Assembly: GCA_023420935.1 (NCBI GenBank) | Contig: JAEZUR010000039.1 | Span: 46,439 to 110,438, forward strand | Direction of reading: 5' to 3' | Origin: Bacillota bacterium | Lineage (GTDB): Bacteria > Bacillota > Clostridia > Lachnospirales > Lachnospiraceae | DNA: 64,000 bases | In this document: positions 16,327 through 24,441 of the stretch, piece after piece | Layout: each line of letters starts with the position of its first letter | Numbering within the stretch: the first letter of the stretch is position 1 | The notes under the pieces: model-generated | Seen by the model: only the letters and a program-made list of their open reading frames with translations | Told to the model about the DNA's origin: nothing | Databases searched by the model: none | Made by a program: the position numbers and the translations under genes

Positions 16327-18777
16327 TTGAACATTAACAAAGATGAATTTAAGAAAAATGTAATAGACTATGTTAAAGTGTTATATCGGAAATCTATTGA
16401 GGAAGCCACACAACAGCAGATATTTCAGGCGGTATCATACTCTATTAAAGATTATGTGATTGATCAATGGATGGCAACGCATCAAGAATATGAGAAGCAG
16501 GATGTGAAAACAGTATATTATTTATCCATGGAATTCTTAATGGGTAGAGCTCTTGGGAATATGATAATAAGCCTTCGTGCAAATGAAGATGTAAAAGTAG
16601 CGTTAGATGAATTAGGATTAGATTTAAATGCAATAGAAGACCAGGAGCCGGATGCGGCTCTTGGTAATGGTGGACTAGGAAGACTAGCAGCTTGTTTCTT
16701 GGATTCTCTGTCTACCCTTGGATATCCCGCTTATGGATGTGGAATACGATACAAATACGGAATGTTCAAACAGAAAATTGAAAATGGATTTCAGATTGAA
16801 ACACCAGACGATTGGCTAAAGGATGGTAATCCATTTGAAATGAAACGTGCGGAATGCGCACAAGAAGTTAAGTTCGGTGGTTATATATCAGTCCATAAGG
16901 ATGAATCTGGTAGAGAAAAGTTCGTGCAGGAAAATTATCAATCTGTTCGAGCGGTACCTTATGATCTTCCAATCGTAGGATATGGAAATAATGTGGTTAA
17001 TACACTTCGAATCTGGGATGCTGAGGCCATTGACATTTTTAATTTAGATTCCTTTGACAAAGGGGATTACCAAAAGGCTGTAGAGCAACAAAACTTAGCA
17101 CGAACTATATGTGAGGTTCTTTATCCTAATGATAATCACTATGCTGGGAAAGAGCTGCGCTTAAAACAACAGTACTTTTTTGTCTCTGCCAGTGTACAAA
17201 GAGCAGTGAAGAAGTATATGGAACATCATGAAGAGATTCGAAACCTTCATGAAAAAGTATGCTTTCAGTTAAATGATACTCACCCTACGGTAACCGTAGC
17301 AGAACTGATGCGTATCTTAATGGATGACTATAATTTATCTTGGGATGATGCGTGGCAAGTAACCAATAAAACATGTGCGTATACCAATCATACGATTATG
17401 TCTGAGGCTCTTGAAAAATGGCCATTAGAATTGTTCCAGCGTCTTCTACCAAGAATTTATCAGATTGTAGAAGAGATTAATCGAAGATTTATTATACTAA
17501 TACAGACTAAATATCCTGGTGATGCCAAGAAGATTGAGAAAATGGCGGTGCTATATGATGGACAGATTAAAATGGCTCATTTAGCCATTGTGGCTAGTTT
17601 TTCTGTAAATGGTGTTGCCAGACTTCATACAGAGATATTAAAAAATCAGGAACTAAAAGATTTTTATCAAATGATGCCAGAGAAGTTTAATAATAAGACG
17701 AATGGTATAACACAACGAAGATTTTTACTTCATGGTAATCCGTTACTTGCAGATTGGGTAACCAAAAAGATTGGCGATGAATGGGTAACAAACCTTTCCC
17801 ACATTCAGAAATTAGCAGCTTACGCCAATGATGAAAGTAGTCAGAAAGAATTTATGCATATCAAATATAAAAATAAATTAAGACTGGCCGAATATATTAA
17901 AATTCATAATGGAATCGAGGTAGATCCAGAATCCATTTTTGATGTTCAAGTGAAACGATTACATGAATATAAGCGCCAGTTGCTGAATATTCTTCATGTA
18001 ATGCATTTATATAATATGCTAAAGAAGAATCCACAGATGGATTTCTATCCAAGAACTTTCATATTTGGGGCAAAAGCGTCTGCAGGGTATAGAAGAGCCA
18101 AGGCAATTATTAAGTTAATTAATAACGTTGGTGAGGTTGTCAATAATGATAACACCATTGACGGTAAGATAAAGGTAGTATTCATAGAGAATTATAGGGT
18201 GTCCAATGCAGAATTGATCTTTGCAGCGGCGGATGTATCAGAACAGATATCAACGGCAAGTAAGGAAGCCTCTGGAACAGGTAACATGAAGTTTATGTTA
18301 AACGGTGCTTTGACGCTTGGAACTCTAGATGGAGCCAATGTTGAAATAGTGGAAGAGGTTGGTCCAGAAAATGCGTTTATCTTTGGATTAAGTGCAAATG
18401 AAGTAATTTCATATGAGCAAAAAGGTGGCTATAATCCGAAAGAGATCTATAACATGGATCAGGATATTCGAACGGTAGTGAACCAGTTGACAAATGGGTT
18501 CTACGCATCGGATAATCCAGAGTTATTCCGTGAACTATATAATTCCCTATTAGAGGGTAATAATGGGGAACGTGCAGACCAATACTTCATATTGAAAGAT
18601 TTTCGCGCTTATGAAGCAGCACAAAAGCAAGTTGAGAAAGCATACCGAAATAGTGCTGGCTGGGCAAGATCCGCGATTCTTAACACTGCAAAATCAGGGA
18701 AATTCTCCTCAGATAGAACCATTGAGGAATATGTAAAAGATATCTGGCATTTAACCAAAGTGAATGTAGTGATGTAA
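16327..18777 (+). CDS. glgP: Glycogen/starch (alpha-glucan) phosphorylase
   Basis: Phosphorolyses alpha-1,4-glucan to glucose-1-phosphate, mobilising storage glycogen. The PLP-binding signature EASGTGNMKFMLNGALTLGT is present near residue 655 with its lysine, and NGGLGRLAACFLDS and the PVGYGNN-like substrate regions are intact. The length of 816 aa is standard. The start is TTG at 16327, chosen because GAAGGAGG lies 7-8 bases upstream and the N-terminus matches the family. It follows ileS by 66 bases without an obvious terminator and is followed by its own terminator. Pullulanase at 38941 would debranch the same polymers. Confidence 0.96.
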   Translation: MNINKDEFKKNVIDYVKVLYRKSIEEATQQQIFQAVSYSIKDYVIDQWMATHQEYEKQDVKTVYYLSMEFLMGRALGNMIISLRANEDVKVALDELGLDLNAIEDQEPDAALGNGGLGRLAACFLDSLSTLGYPAYGCGIRYKYGMFKQKIENGFQIETPDDWLKDGNPFEMKRAECAQEVKFGGYISVHKDESGREKFVQENYQSVRAVPYDLPIVGYGNNVVNTLRIWDAEAIDIFNLDSFDKGDYQKAVEQQNLARTICEVLYPNDNHYAGKELRLKQQYFFVSASVQRAVKKYMEHHEEIRNLHEKVCFQLNDTHPTVTVAELMRILMDDYNLSWDDAWQVTNKTCAYTNHTIMSEALEKWPLELFQRLLPRIYQIVEEINRRFIILIQTKYPGDAKKIEKMAVLYDGQIKMAHLAIVASFSVNGVARLHTEILKNQELKDFYQMMPEKFNNKTNGITQRRFLLHGNPLLADWVTKKIGDEWVTNLSHIQKLAAYANDESSQKEFMHIKYKNKLRLAEYIKIHNGIEVDPESIFDVQVKRLHEYKRQLLNILHVMHLYNMLKKNPQMDFYPRTFIFGAKASAGYRRAKAIIKLINNVGEVVNNDNTIDGKIKVVFIENYRVSNAELIFAAADVSEQISTASKEASGTGNMKFMLNGALTLGTLDGANVEIVEEVGPENAFIFGLSANEVISYEQKGGYNPKEIYNMDQDIRTVVNQLTNGFYASDNPELFRELYNSLLEGNNGERADQYFILKDFRAYEAAQKQVEKAYRNSAGWARSAILNTAKSGKFSSDRTIEEYVKDIWHLTKVNVVM

Positions 18778-18789
18778 ATAATTGAAATG

Positions 18790-18851
18790 AAGCCTTCCGA
18801 AAGGATCACCAGACTAGAGCTTTCTTGGTTATCTTTGGGGAGGCTTTTTTA
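18790..18851 (+). terminator. Terminator after glgP
   Basis: AAGCCT (18790-18795) with CC..AAAG pairs with CTTTGGGGAGGCTT ending at 18846, followed by a T-run. The stem is interrupted but the outer six pairs are perfect. Confidence 0.65.
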
Positions 18852-18981
18852 TAAGCATTGGGTATTTTTTCTACAATTTTAGAAATACGATGGAATATTT
18901 ATTACAAAAATGTTATAATATGTAAAAGCAGTGGTAAGTATCATTAATGCGCTTTTCACTATAATTAGGGAGGTTATGTGT

Positions 18982-19629
18982 ATGGATTTGGAGAAAAGGA
19001 TTATTAAAATACCATCAAGAAAGAGTAGTAAGCTGTTTTTGAAAGTAATACCAGGACATTTTACCACCAACCATTCGCATATCAATTATTACATTGATAT
19101 GACAACCTTGAAATCTCGCCAAAATGAGGCGACTGAAGTGGCGAGAGTCTTAGTCAACAGATATGTACACACGACCATTGTAGATACCATTATTTGTATG
19201 GATGGCTGCGAAGTAGTAGGAGCCTTTTTGGCAGATGAACTAACGAGAGCAGGAATTATGTCTATGAATGCGCACAAGACTATTTATATTACATCACCAG
19301 AATTTAATACCAGTGGACAGATGATTTTTAGAGACAACATTCAGCCTATGGTAAAGGGAAAGAATATAATTCTCTTATTTGCAACGGCTACTACTGGTGA
19401 GACGATACAGAAAACTTTAGAATGTATCCAGTATTATGGAGGTACTGTACAAGGTATATCAGCTATTTTTAGTGCAGTGGAACAGGTAGATAATAATGTG
19501 GTAGATTATGTATTTGGACAAGAGGATATTGCAGATTATAAAACGTATAGTTATACAGAATGTCCATTCTGTAAGCAAAAGCAAAAGATTGAAGCAATTG
19601 TGAGTGGTAATGGATATACCAAATTATAA
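18982..19629 (+). CDS. Phosphoribosyltransferase-like (orotate PRTase-type) protein
   Basis: 215-aa protein with a type I PRTase look: IDTIICMDGCEVVGAFLADEL (strand-loop near the active site), LLFATATTGETIQKTLECIQYYGG in the position of the PRPP-binding loop, and a C-terminal pair CPFCKQKQ. The PRPP loop lacks the usual acidic pair (normally DD before the TTG-like turn; here FATATTG), so catalysis is doubtful. Members of this clostridial family are often annotated as orotate phosphoribosyltransferase. ATG at 18982 is preferred over 18976 because AGGGAGG is eight bases upstream. No pyrimidine genes lie near it. Confidence 0.6.
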   Translation: MDLEKRIIKIPSRKSSKLFLKVIPGHFTTNHSHINYYIDMTTLKSRQNEATEVARVLVNRYVHTTIVDTIICMDGCEVVGAFLADELTRAGIMSMNAHKTIYITSPEFNTSGQMIFRDNIQPMVKGKNIILLFATATTGETIQKTLECIQYYGGTVQGISAIFSAVEQVDNNVVDYVFGQEDIADYKTYSYTECPFCKQKQKIEAIVSGNGYTKL

Positions 19630-19638
19630 TGGTTATAC

Positions 19639-19677
19639 AACAACAGAGAAACTTATATAGATAGTTTCTCTGTTGTT
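19639..19677 (+). terminator. Hairpin terminator
   Basis: A perfect 15-pair stem (19639-19653 with 19663-19677) and nine-base loop after the PRTase-like gene; few T residues follow, so termination may be partial and allow reading into sppA. Confidence 0.7.
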
Positions 19678-19712
19678 TCAAGACACAATTAAGACATAAA
19701 GGAGTTAGTAAA

Positions 19713-20717
19713 ATGAAGAAGAAACAGATCGTAGGAATTGTGATAGCTGGACTTGTATTTGTATTTGTCTGCATCAGTGGAGTATTATCTAATTATTTAT
19801 CAAATCAGCTGATGAAAGAGACAAATAAAGATATGGTAAGCTTCCTAATGGCAGCAGGGGAGAGTTATGAGCTACCACTAGATCCCTTTATTGGTGTAGT
19901 GAAGGTAGAGGGAACCATTGCAGATGTTGAAACATCAGTATTTGAAACAGCATTGTATAATCATCAGGGAACGTTAGATTACATTGATGCTATGATGGAT
20001 TCGGATGCCAATAGGGGTATCTTGTTATATGTTAATAGCCCTGGTGGTGGAGTTTATGAAAGTGATGAACTATATTTGAAATTAATGGAATACAAGGAAG
20101 CTACCAATAGACCAATCTGGACATACATGGGTAATCAAGCATGTTCTGGTGGATACTATATTTCTATGGCTTCGGATCAAGTGGTTGCTAATCGTAATTG
20201 CTGGACAGGATCCATTGGTGTTATTATATCCTTAACCAACCTGAAAGGCTTATACGATAAATTAGGAATTCAAGAAATTGATATTACCAGTGGTAAAAAT
20301 AAAGCCATGGGATCATCTGGGCAAGATATGACTGATGAGCAAAGAGGGATTTTACAAAGCATGGTGGATGAAGCATATGAACAGTTTGTTGGAATTGTTG
20401 CAACGGGTAGAGATCTTGACGTAGATACCGTTAAGAGTGCTGCTGACGGCAGAATCTACACAGCAAAACAAGCATTGGATCTAAATCTAATCGATAGTAT
20501 TGATAGTTATGAAAATATGATAAGTAATTTCTGTGATGAAGTGGGAGATGACGTTGAAATGTACGAGCCTTACAATACAACAACGGATTTGGTTTCCTCA
20601 CTGTTTTCCATGTATAAAGGTGTAAAAACAAAATCAGATGCGCAGATCGTAACGGAATATTTAGAAAATAAGGGAAATGGGGTGCTGATGTATTATGCAG
20701 AACCAGGACAATACTAA
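19713..20717 (+). CDS. sppA: Signal peptide peptidase, SppA/S49 family
   Basis: Membrane-bound serine protease that degrades leftover signal peptides and membrane peptides. One N-terminal helix (about residues 5-25) anchors it with the catalytic domain outside. The Ser-Lys dyad is readable: S145 in NQACSGGYY and K197 in the TSGKNKAMG motif. VNSPGGGVYESDEL forms the oxyanion region. Length of 334 aa matches the short Gram-positive form. The gene overlaps the RDD gene by 23 bases, so both are probably translated from one mRNA. Confidence 0.93.
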   Translation: MKKKQIVGIVIAGLVFVFVCISGVLSNYLSNQLMKETNKDMVSFLMAAGESYELPLDPFIGVVKVEGTIADVETSVFETALYNHQGTLDYIDAMMDSDANRGILLYVNSPGGGVYESDELYLKLMEYKEATNRPIWTYMGNQACSGGYYISMASDQVVANRNCWTGSIGVIISLTNLKGLYDKLGIQEIDITSGKNKAMGSSGQDMTDEQRGILQSMVDEAYEQFVGIVATGRDLDVDTVKSAADGRIYTAKQALDLNLIDSIDSYENMISNFCDEVGDDVEMYEPYNTTTDLVSSLFSMYKGVKTKSDAQIVTEYLENKGNGVLMYYAEPGQY

Positions 20718-21525
20718 TTTGATATATGGCGGATTTTTTGTCCGGCTAGCAGCCTATTTTATTGATATCTTATTAATGGGAACCTTATTATTAGTAATTA
20801 AAGTACCTTTCTGGATTGCGACCATTGTTAACTCAAATAATTTATTGCAGAAACCATTTTTGTTTCATTTTTCTGCAACAGATATATTTTTCTACTTATT
20901 GGGAGTACTATATTTTGTTCTTATGACTTATCTATCTGGTGCTACTATTGGGAAAAAATTGCTTCGACTTAGAGTGATTGCAACCGATCAAACTAAACTA
21001 ACCTTGTTCAATGTGATTTACAGAGAAACCATAGGGAGGTATTTGTCTACTGTAATCTTATGGATTGGTTATTTTCTCGTTGGCGTAGATAAGGAGAAAA
21101 AGGGTCTACATGATATTTTGTGTGATACGAGAGTGGTTTATGACTTTAGTTTAGAAACGCATTTATCACCAGAGCAATCAAGACAATATGAATTAGGACA
21201 AGTTGAATCAGAACAATATGAATCAGATCAGTTTGTGCCAGAACAAGTTGAGTCAGATCAGTTTGAAACGGAAAAAGTTGATGTAGAACGAATTGCTGGA
21301 GAACAAATTGAAATAAATCAGGTAGAATCAGAACAAGTGGAGTTTAACCAGCCAGGATTAGAAGAGGAATCAGGGGAAGAAGTACCACTTGATGAAGTTC
21401 CATCAGAACAGTCTGCTACATTGGAAACACAACCAGAAGCAACAGAATCTGATATAAATACGGAAACAAGTTCAGGTGTAAAGAAATACCAAGCTGCAAC
21501 ATACTACCAAAAGAAACAGTTATAA
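20695..21525 (+). CDS. RDD family membrane protein with pentad-repeat tail
   Basis: N-terminal RDD domain of about 150 residues: RLAAYFIDILLMG (Arg-Asp motif), a second helix pair near 62-80, the GKKLLRLRV loop and a third helix near 117-131. RDD proteins are small membrane proteins, some linked to ion transport, mostly of unknown function. The C-terminal 110 residues are acidic and contain eleven tandem pentads (165-219) with a hydrophobic first residue and mostly Gln last (VESEQ, YESDQ, FVPEQ, VESDQ). The ATG lies within sppA (23-base overlap). The tail is not part of the RDD family and is discussed in the findings. Confidence 0.85.
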   Translation: MQNQDNTNLIYGGFFVRLAAYFIDILLMGTLLLVIKVPFWIATIVNSNNLLQKPFLFHFSATDIFFYLLGVLYFVLMTYLSGATIGKKLLRLRVIATDQTKLTLFNVIYRETIGRYLSTVILWIGYFLVGVDKEKKGLHDILCDTRVVYDFSLETHLSPEQSRQYELGQVESEQYESDQFVPEQVESDQFETEKVDVERIAGEQIEINQVESEQVEFNQPGLEEESGEEVPLDEVPSEQSATLETQPEATESDINTETSSGVKKYQAATYYQKKQL

Positions 21526-21646
21526 ATAAAATTTTTAGACTATGATGGAATTTGGATAATAGGAAAAGAAATTTAAATTTATAAAAAATTAAAACAATTG
21601 TATAATAAAAGCACTTCTGGAGAGAATATTATCAGAGGTGATTATA

Positions 21647-22465
21647 GTGAAAAATCAAAATTTGAATACGTTGTTCAAAGGGAAAGGATTCTATGTTTCA
21701 CTTGGTATTGGAGCAATAGTTTTAGCTGCAATCGGAAGTATTAGCTATAATATGTTTGGAGGAAATCAGGATGAGGCTTCGCCTAAACAACAGAACCATA
21801 CGGTTCAAGAGGCTGTTGTTGACGATGATGAAGCGGATGATACTTCTATACCAGACCTGCCGGTTGCAACACAGGTACCAGTTTCAGAAGAGGAATCAGA
21901 CTTCCTAGTAGAGGATGACGGTGTAACAAAACCTATTACAAATGAGGTAGATACAACTACCAAAACAACTACAGAAGAAGTAGCAGAAGAGGAGGAAGCT
22001 CTGCCGGTAATTAATACGGATAATAATAAAACAGAGAAACTTCACTTCAATGAGGACAAAGGTCTTCTATGGCCAATTACAGGGAATGTAATAATGAACT
22101 ACAGCATGGATAGTACTATTTATTTCCAAACATTAGCACAATACAAATGCAATCCAGCACTTATTATAGCAGGAAAAGTTGGTTCAGATGTGTTCTGTGC
22201 AGCTGATGGCATTGTAACAGATATTGTTGAAGATGAAGAAACAGGAGTAACAGTAACTACAAATGTTGGGGACGGATATTACATTGTTTATGGACAGTTA
22301 AATAAGAAAGATTTAACTGTAGAAGTTGGAGATAGTATAGCAGAGGGTAATGTGATATCAACCATTGCTGAACCAACTAAGTACTATGTTGTGGAAGGAA
22401 GCAATCTATACTTCCAAGTATTAGAGGGAGAAGATACAGTAAACCCAATGCTCTTATTAAGGTAA
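21647..22465 (+). CDS. LytM/M23-fold protein lacking zinc ligands, SpoIIQ-like
   Basis: Membrane-anchored protein of 272 aa: helix at about 15-35, acidic Glu/Asp/Thr-rich linker (about 45-135) and a C-terminal LytM (M23) fold starting GLLWPITGNVIMNYS. The metal ligands of active M23 enzymes (HxxxD and HxH) are replaced: NYSMDS and LYFQV occupy their places. The arrangement resembles SpoIIQ, the forespore partner of SpoIIIAH, but some clostridial SpoIIQ keep zinc sites, so the assignment is tentative. The GTG at 21647 is chosen for its AGAGGTGA site; an in-frame GTG at 21638 overlaps that site. A TATAAT lies at 21600-21605. Confidence 0.7.
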   Translation: MKNQNLNTLFKGKGFYVSLGIGAIVLAAIGSISYNMFGGNQDEASPKQQNHTVQEAVVDDDEADDTSIPDLPVATQVPVSEEESDFLVEDDGVTKPITNEVDTTTKTTTEEVAEEEEALPVINTDNNKTEKLHFNEDKGLLWPITGNVIMNYSMDSTIYFQTLAQYKCNPALIIAGKVGSDVFCAADGIVTDIVEDEETGVTVTTNVGDGYYIVYGQLNKKDLTVEVGDSIAEGNVISTIAEPTKYYVVEGSNLYFQVLEGEDTVNPMLLLR

Positions 22466-22480
22466 GTGATTCTTGATTAG

Positions 22481-22512
22481 GAAGTCTGTGTATAATGCGC
22501 AGACTTCTTTTC
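22481..22512 (+). terminator. Terminator after the LytM-like gene
   Basis: GAAGTCTG (22481-22488) pairs with CAGACTTC (22500-22507) and is followed by TTTT. Confidence 0.75.
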
Positions 22513-22523
22513 GTGGAGTGAAA

Positions 22524-22744
22524 GTCAATTTGCACATAATTATGTTTGTAAAGTAAAGTGATACACAATATAACTTGTTTCGCGACACGCTCTCGCTTGG
22601 ATGAAGTTCGTAGTGGTACGTAAGGCCTAAAAAACAGGCCTCGGTTCTAAAGAACAGAACCTAAGTACCAACGACTTCATAACAGTTGCTCATCAAATTA
22701 TATTGTGTATCACTTTCGTAAGTGTATCGATGGTGCAAATTGAC
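22524..22744. repeat. Long hairpin B, 221 nt
   Basis: Nested inverted repeats in register: outer 12-base arms (22524-22535 with 22733-22744), a perfect 19-base arm pair (22555-22573 with 22698-22716), and inner pairs (22601-22611 with 22670-22680; GGTAC with GTACC; AGGCCT-type loops). It has no ORF and does not share sequence with hairpins A and C. It begins right after a terminator. Confidence 0.75.
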
Positions 22745-23214
22745 AAATGCAGGTTACTCAAAGGAACTTTTAAACATAACATCTATAATTCTATGATTAT
22801 TTTTGTATTATAGACAACGCACGCTTCTTTTGGTAGTTCATACTATATTATATGGAGCCTATCATATGATTTGTGAAAAATGCAGCTACATAAAATATGC
22901 AACCGAAATTATTTTTACTTAGTAGAAAGGGTTCCCGGGCAGCTCATTTTTCAATATGGATAAGAAACAAGTATTATTCGGTTGCTTTATAATAGATTTG
23001 TTGAAATGCCGTGGCTGAATTGTCAGTATGAGATTTTGCTGCGGCTATACTATTTTAGAAAAGGGTTATCTATGTAACTAAAGTTTAGTAATGATTTTGT
23101 ATTTTGGATTAATTTGGTATGAAGTGCTTGCGGGTGTAGGTAAAATATGATATAACTACAAATGAAATAATTTACAAAAATATAAAAGGGAATGAGAGAG
23201 AAAGGGTTGAAACT
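22745..23214. other. 470-base intergenic region with interleaved inverted repeats
   Basis: No ORF of credible size. Two inverted repeats interleave (22874-22887 with 22941-22953, and 22899-22907 with 22977-22985), which would form a pseudoknot or two alternative hairpins in RNA. A promoter-like TTGCGG-17-TATAAC lies at about 23124-23152, before the secreted-protein gene at 23215. Confidence 0.5.
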
Positions 23215-24369
23215 ATGAAAAAATTATGTTCAAACAAAATTTTTAAAACAGCATTATTCATGGCATTCATGATTACCGTATTTGCTTTGAATAAAGATTA
23301 TGCTAAGGCAGCAGCTGGAGAGGTTGTAGATTATACTACAAAACAAACAGTAACTGAAATGACTCCTTACCAGATTACAACAGGTGATGAAGCGGATTTG
23401 TCAAAATATGGTGCATATGATATTTTTGTACCAACTACAACAGGAGAACTTGTTGTACCAATTAGGATTCCAAGTAAAGGACTGTTATATAGTTTATATG
23501 GTGATTCCAATAATTCTACATCTACTTTTTATGTAGACTTTTATAGTGATGCAGCATGCACATCCGAAGTTAGCTATAGTAGTTATACTGGATTTGCTGA
23601 ATTCCCAAAAGAAGGAATATATTATATAAAGTTCAAGACATACTCTTCTATTCCAGTAACAGGAGACTCTGCATATATAGGATTTGACTGTCAGTTTTTT
23701 GATGGTAGCAATACTGAATTAAAAAATAAGACATGGCAATGTTCTGGTTTAATAGATTCAACTACACCAATCTATTATAAAGTAGAAGTTAATAAAACAG
23801 GATTTATTAAAGTAGATTTTCTGTCTGAATATAGCACGTATGTAACATTATGTTCTAGTAGTAAAAAAGAAATTTCAGACGAATGCTATATCTCTAGCTC
23901 AAAACCAGATGCAGCATTTGCGGTAAAAAAAGGAACATATTACTTAAAAGTAAAATCAAATTCAGATCTAATTAGAGTAAGATCTTCAGCAACAGCTGTT
24001 ACAGATGCAAGTGGTAGCTCAAAGAGTAAAGCAAAGGCATTAAAAATTGGATCAGCAAAAAAAGGATTATTACTACCTGGTGATAAAACTAGCAAAAACG
24101 ATTGGTTTAAGTTTACATTAACCAAATCTACAAAGTTAAATCTTATTGTAAGTGGTAATGTTTCATCTGGTAAGATTAGATATGAATTGACAAGTGCCAA
24201 TATCGGCGGAAGTATCACTGGCTATCTATATCAAACAGATGACAGCGATACGACATCCCTTAAAACTTGGACTACGGAATCTTTACCAAGAGGAACATAC
24301 TATATTAGAGTGTATAAAGATGATAGCAAGACAAGTGGAAACTATTCCATTAAAGTTGCAAAAAGATAA
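23215..24369 (+). CDS. Secreted protein with PPC-like beta-sandwich domains
   Basis: Unassigned 384-aa exported protein. A signal peptide (about 1-33, KKLCSNK basic end, hydrophobic core, AKAAA cleavage) is followed by two or three similar beta-rich modules. Each ends in an aromatic pattern: GIYYIKFKT, GTYYLKVKS, GTYYIRVYKDD with SGNYSIKV. The last module (about 270-384: KAKALKIGSAKKGLLLPGDKT, DWFKFTL, GTYYIRVY) fits bacterial pre-peptidase C-terminal (PPC) domains, which are carried by secreted enzymes; here no enzyme domain is attached. The ribosome site GAGAGAAAGGG precedes the ATG. A terminator follows at once, so it is monocistronic. Confidence 0.7.
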   Translation: MKKLCSNKIFKTALFMAFMITVFALNKDYAKAAAGEVVDYTTKQTVTEMTPYQITTGDEADLSKYGAYDIFVPTTTGELVVPIRIPSKGLLYSLYGDSNNSTSTFYVDFYSDAACTSEVSYSSYTGFAEFPKEGIYYIKFKTYSSIPVTGDSAYIGFDCQFFDGSNTELKNKTWQCSGLIDSTTPIYYKVEVNKTGFIKVDFLSEYSTYVTLCSSSKKEISDECYISSSKPDAAFAVKKGTYYLKVKSNSDLIRVRSSATAVTDASGSSKSKAKALKIGSAKKGLLLPGDKTSKNDWFKFTLTKSTKLNLIVSGNVSSGKIRYELTSANIGGSITGYLYQTDDSDTTSLKTWTTESLPRGTYYIRVYKDDSKTSGNYSIKVAKR

Positions 24370-24376
24370 TAGATTT

Positions 24377-24403
24377 GAGGAGATCATAATGATCTCCTCT
24401 TTT
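24377..24403 (+). terminator. Terminator after the PPC-like gene
   Basis: Perfect ten-pair stem GAGGAGATCA / TGATCTCCTC (24377-24386 with 24390-24399) followed by TTTT; can also act for the convergent minus-strand gene. Confidence 0.8.
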
Positions 24404-24441
24404 AATGTAACAATTTATTAAAATTGGTTTATGCATTTAGA

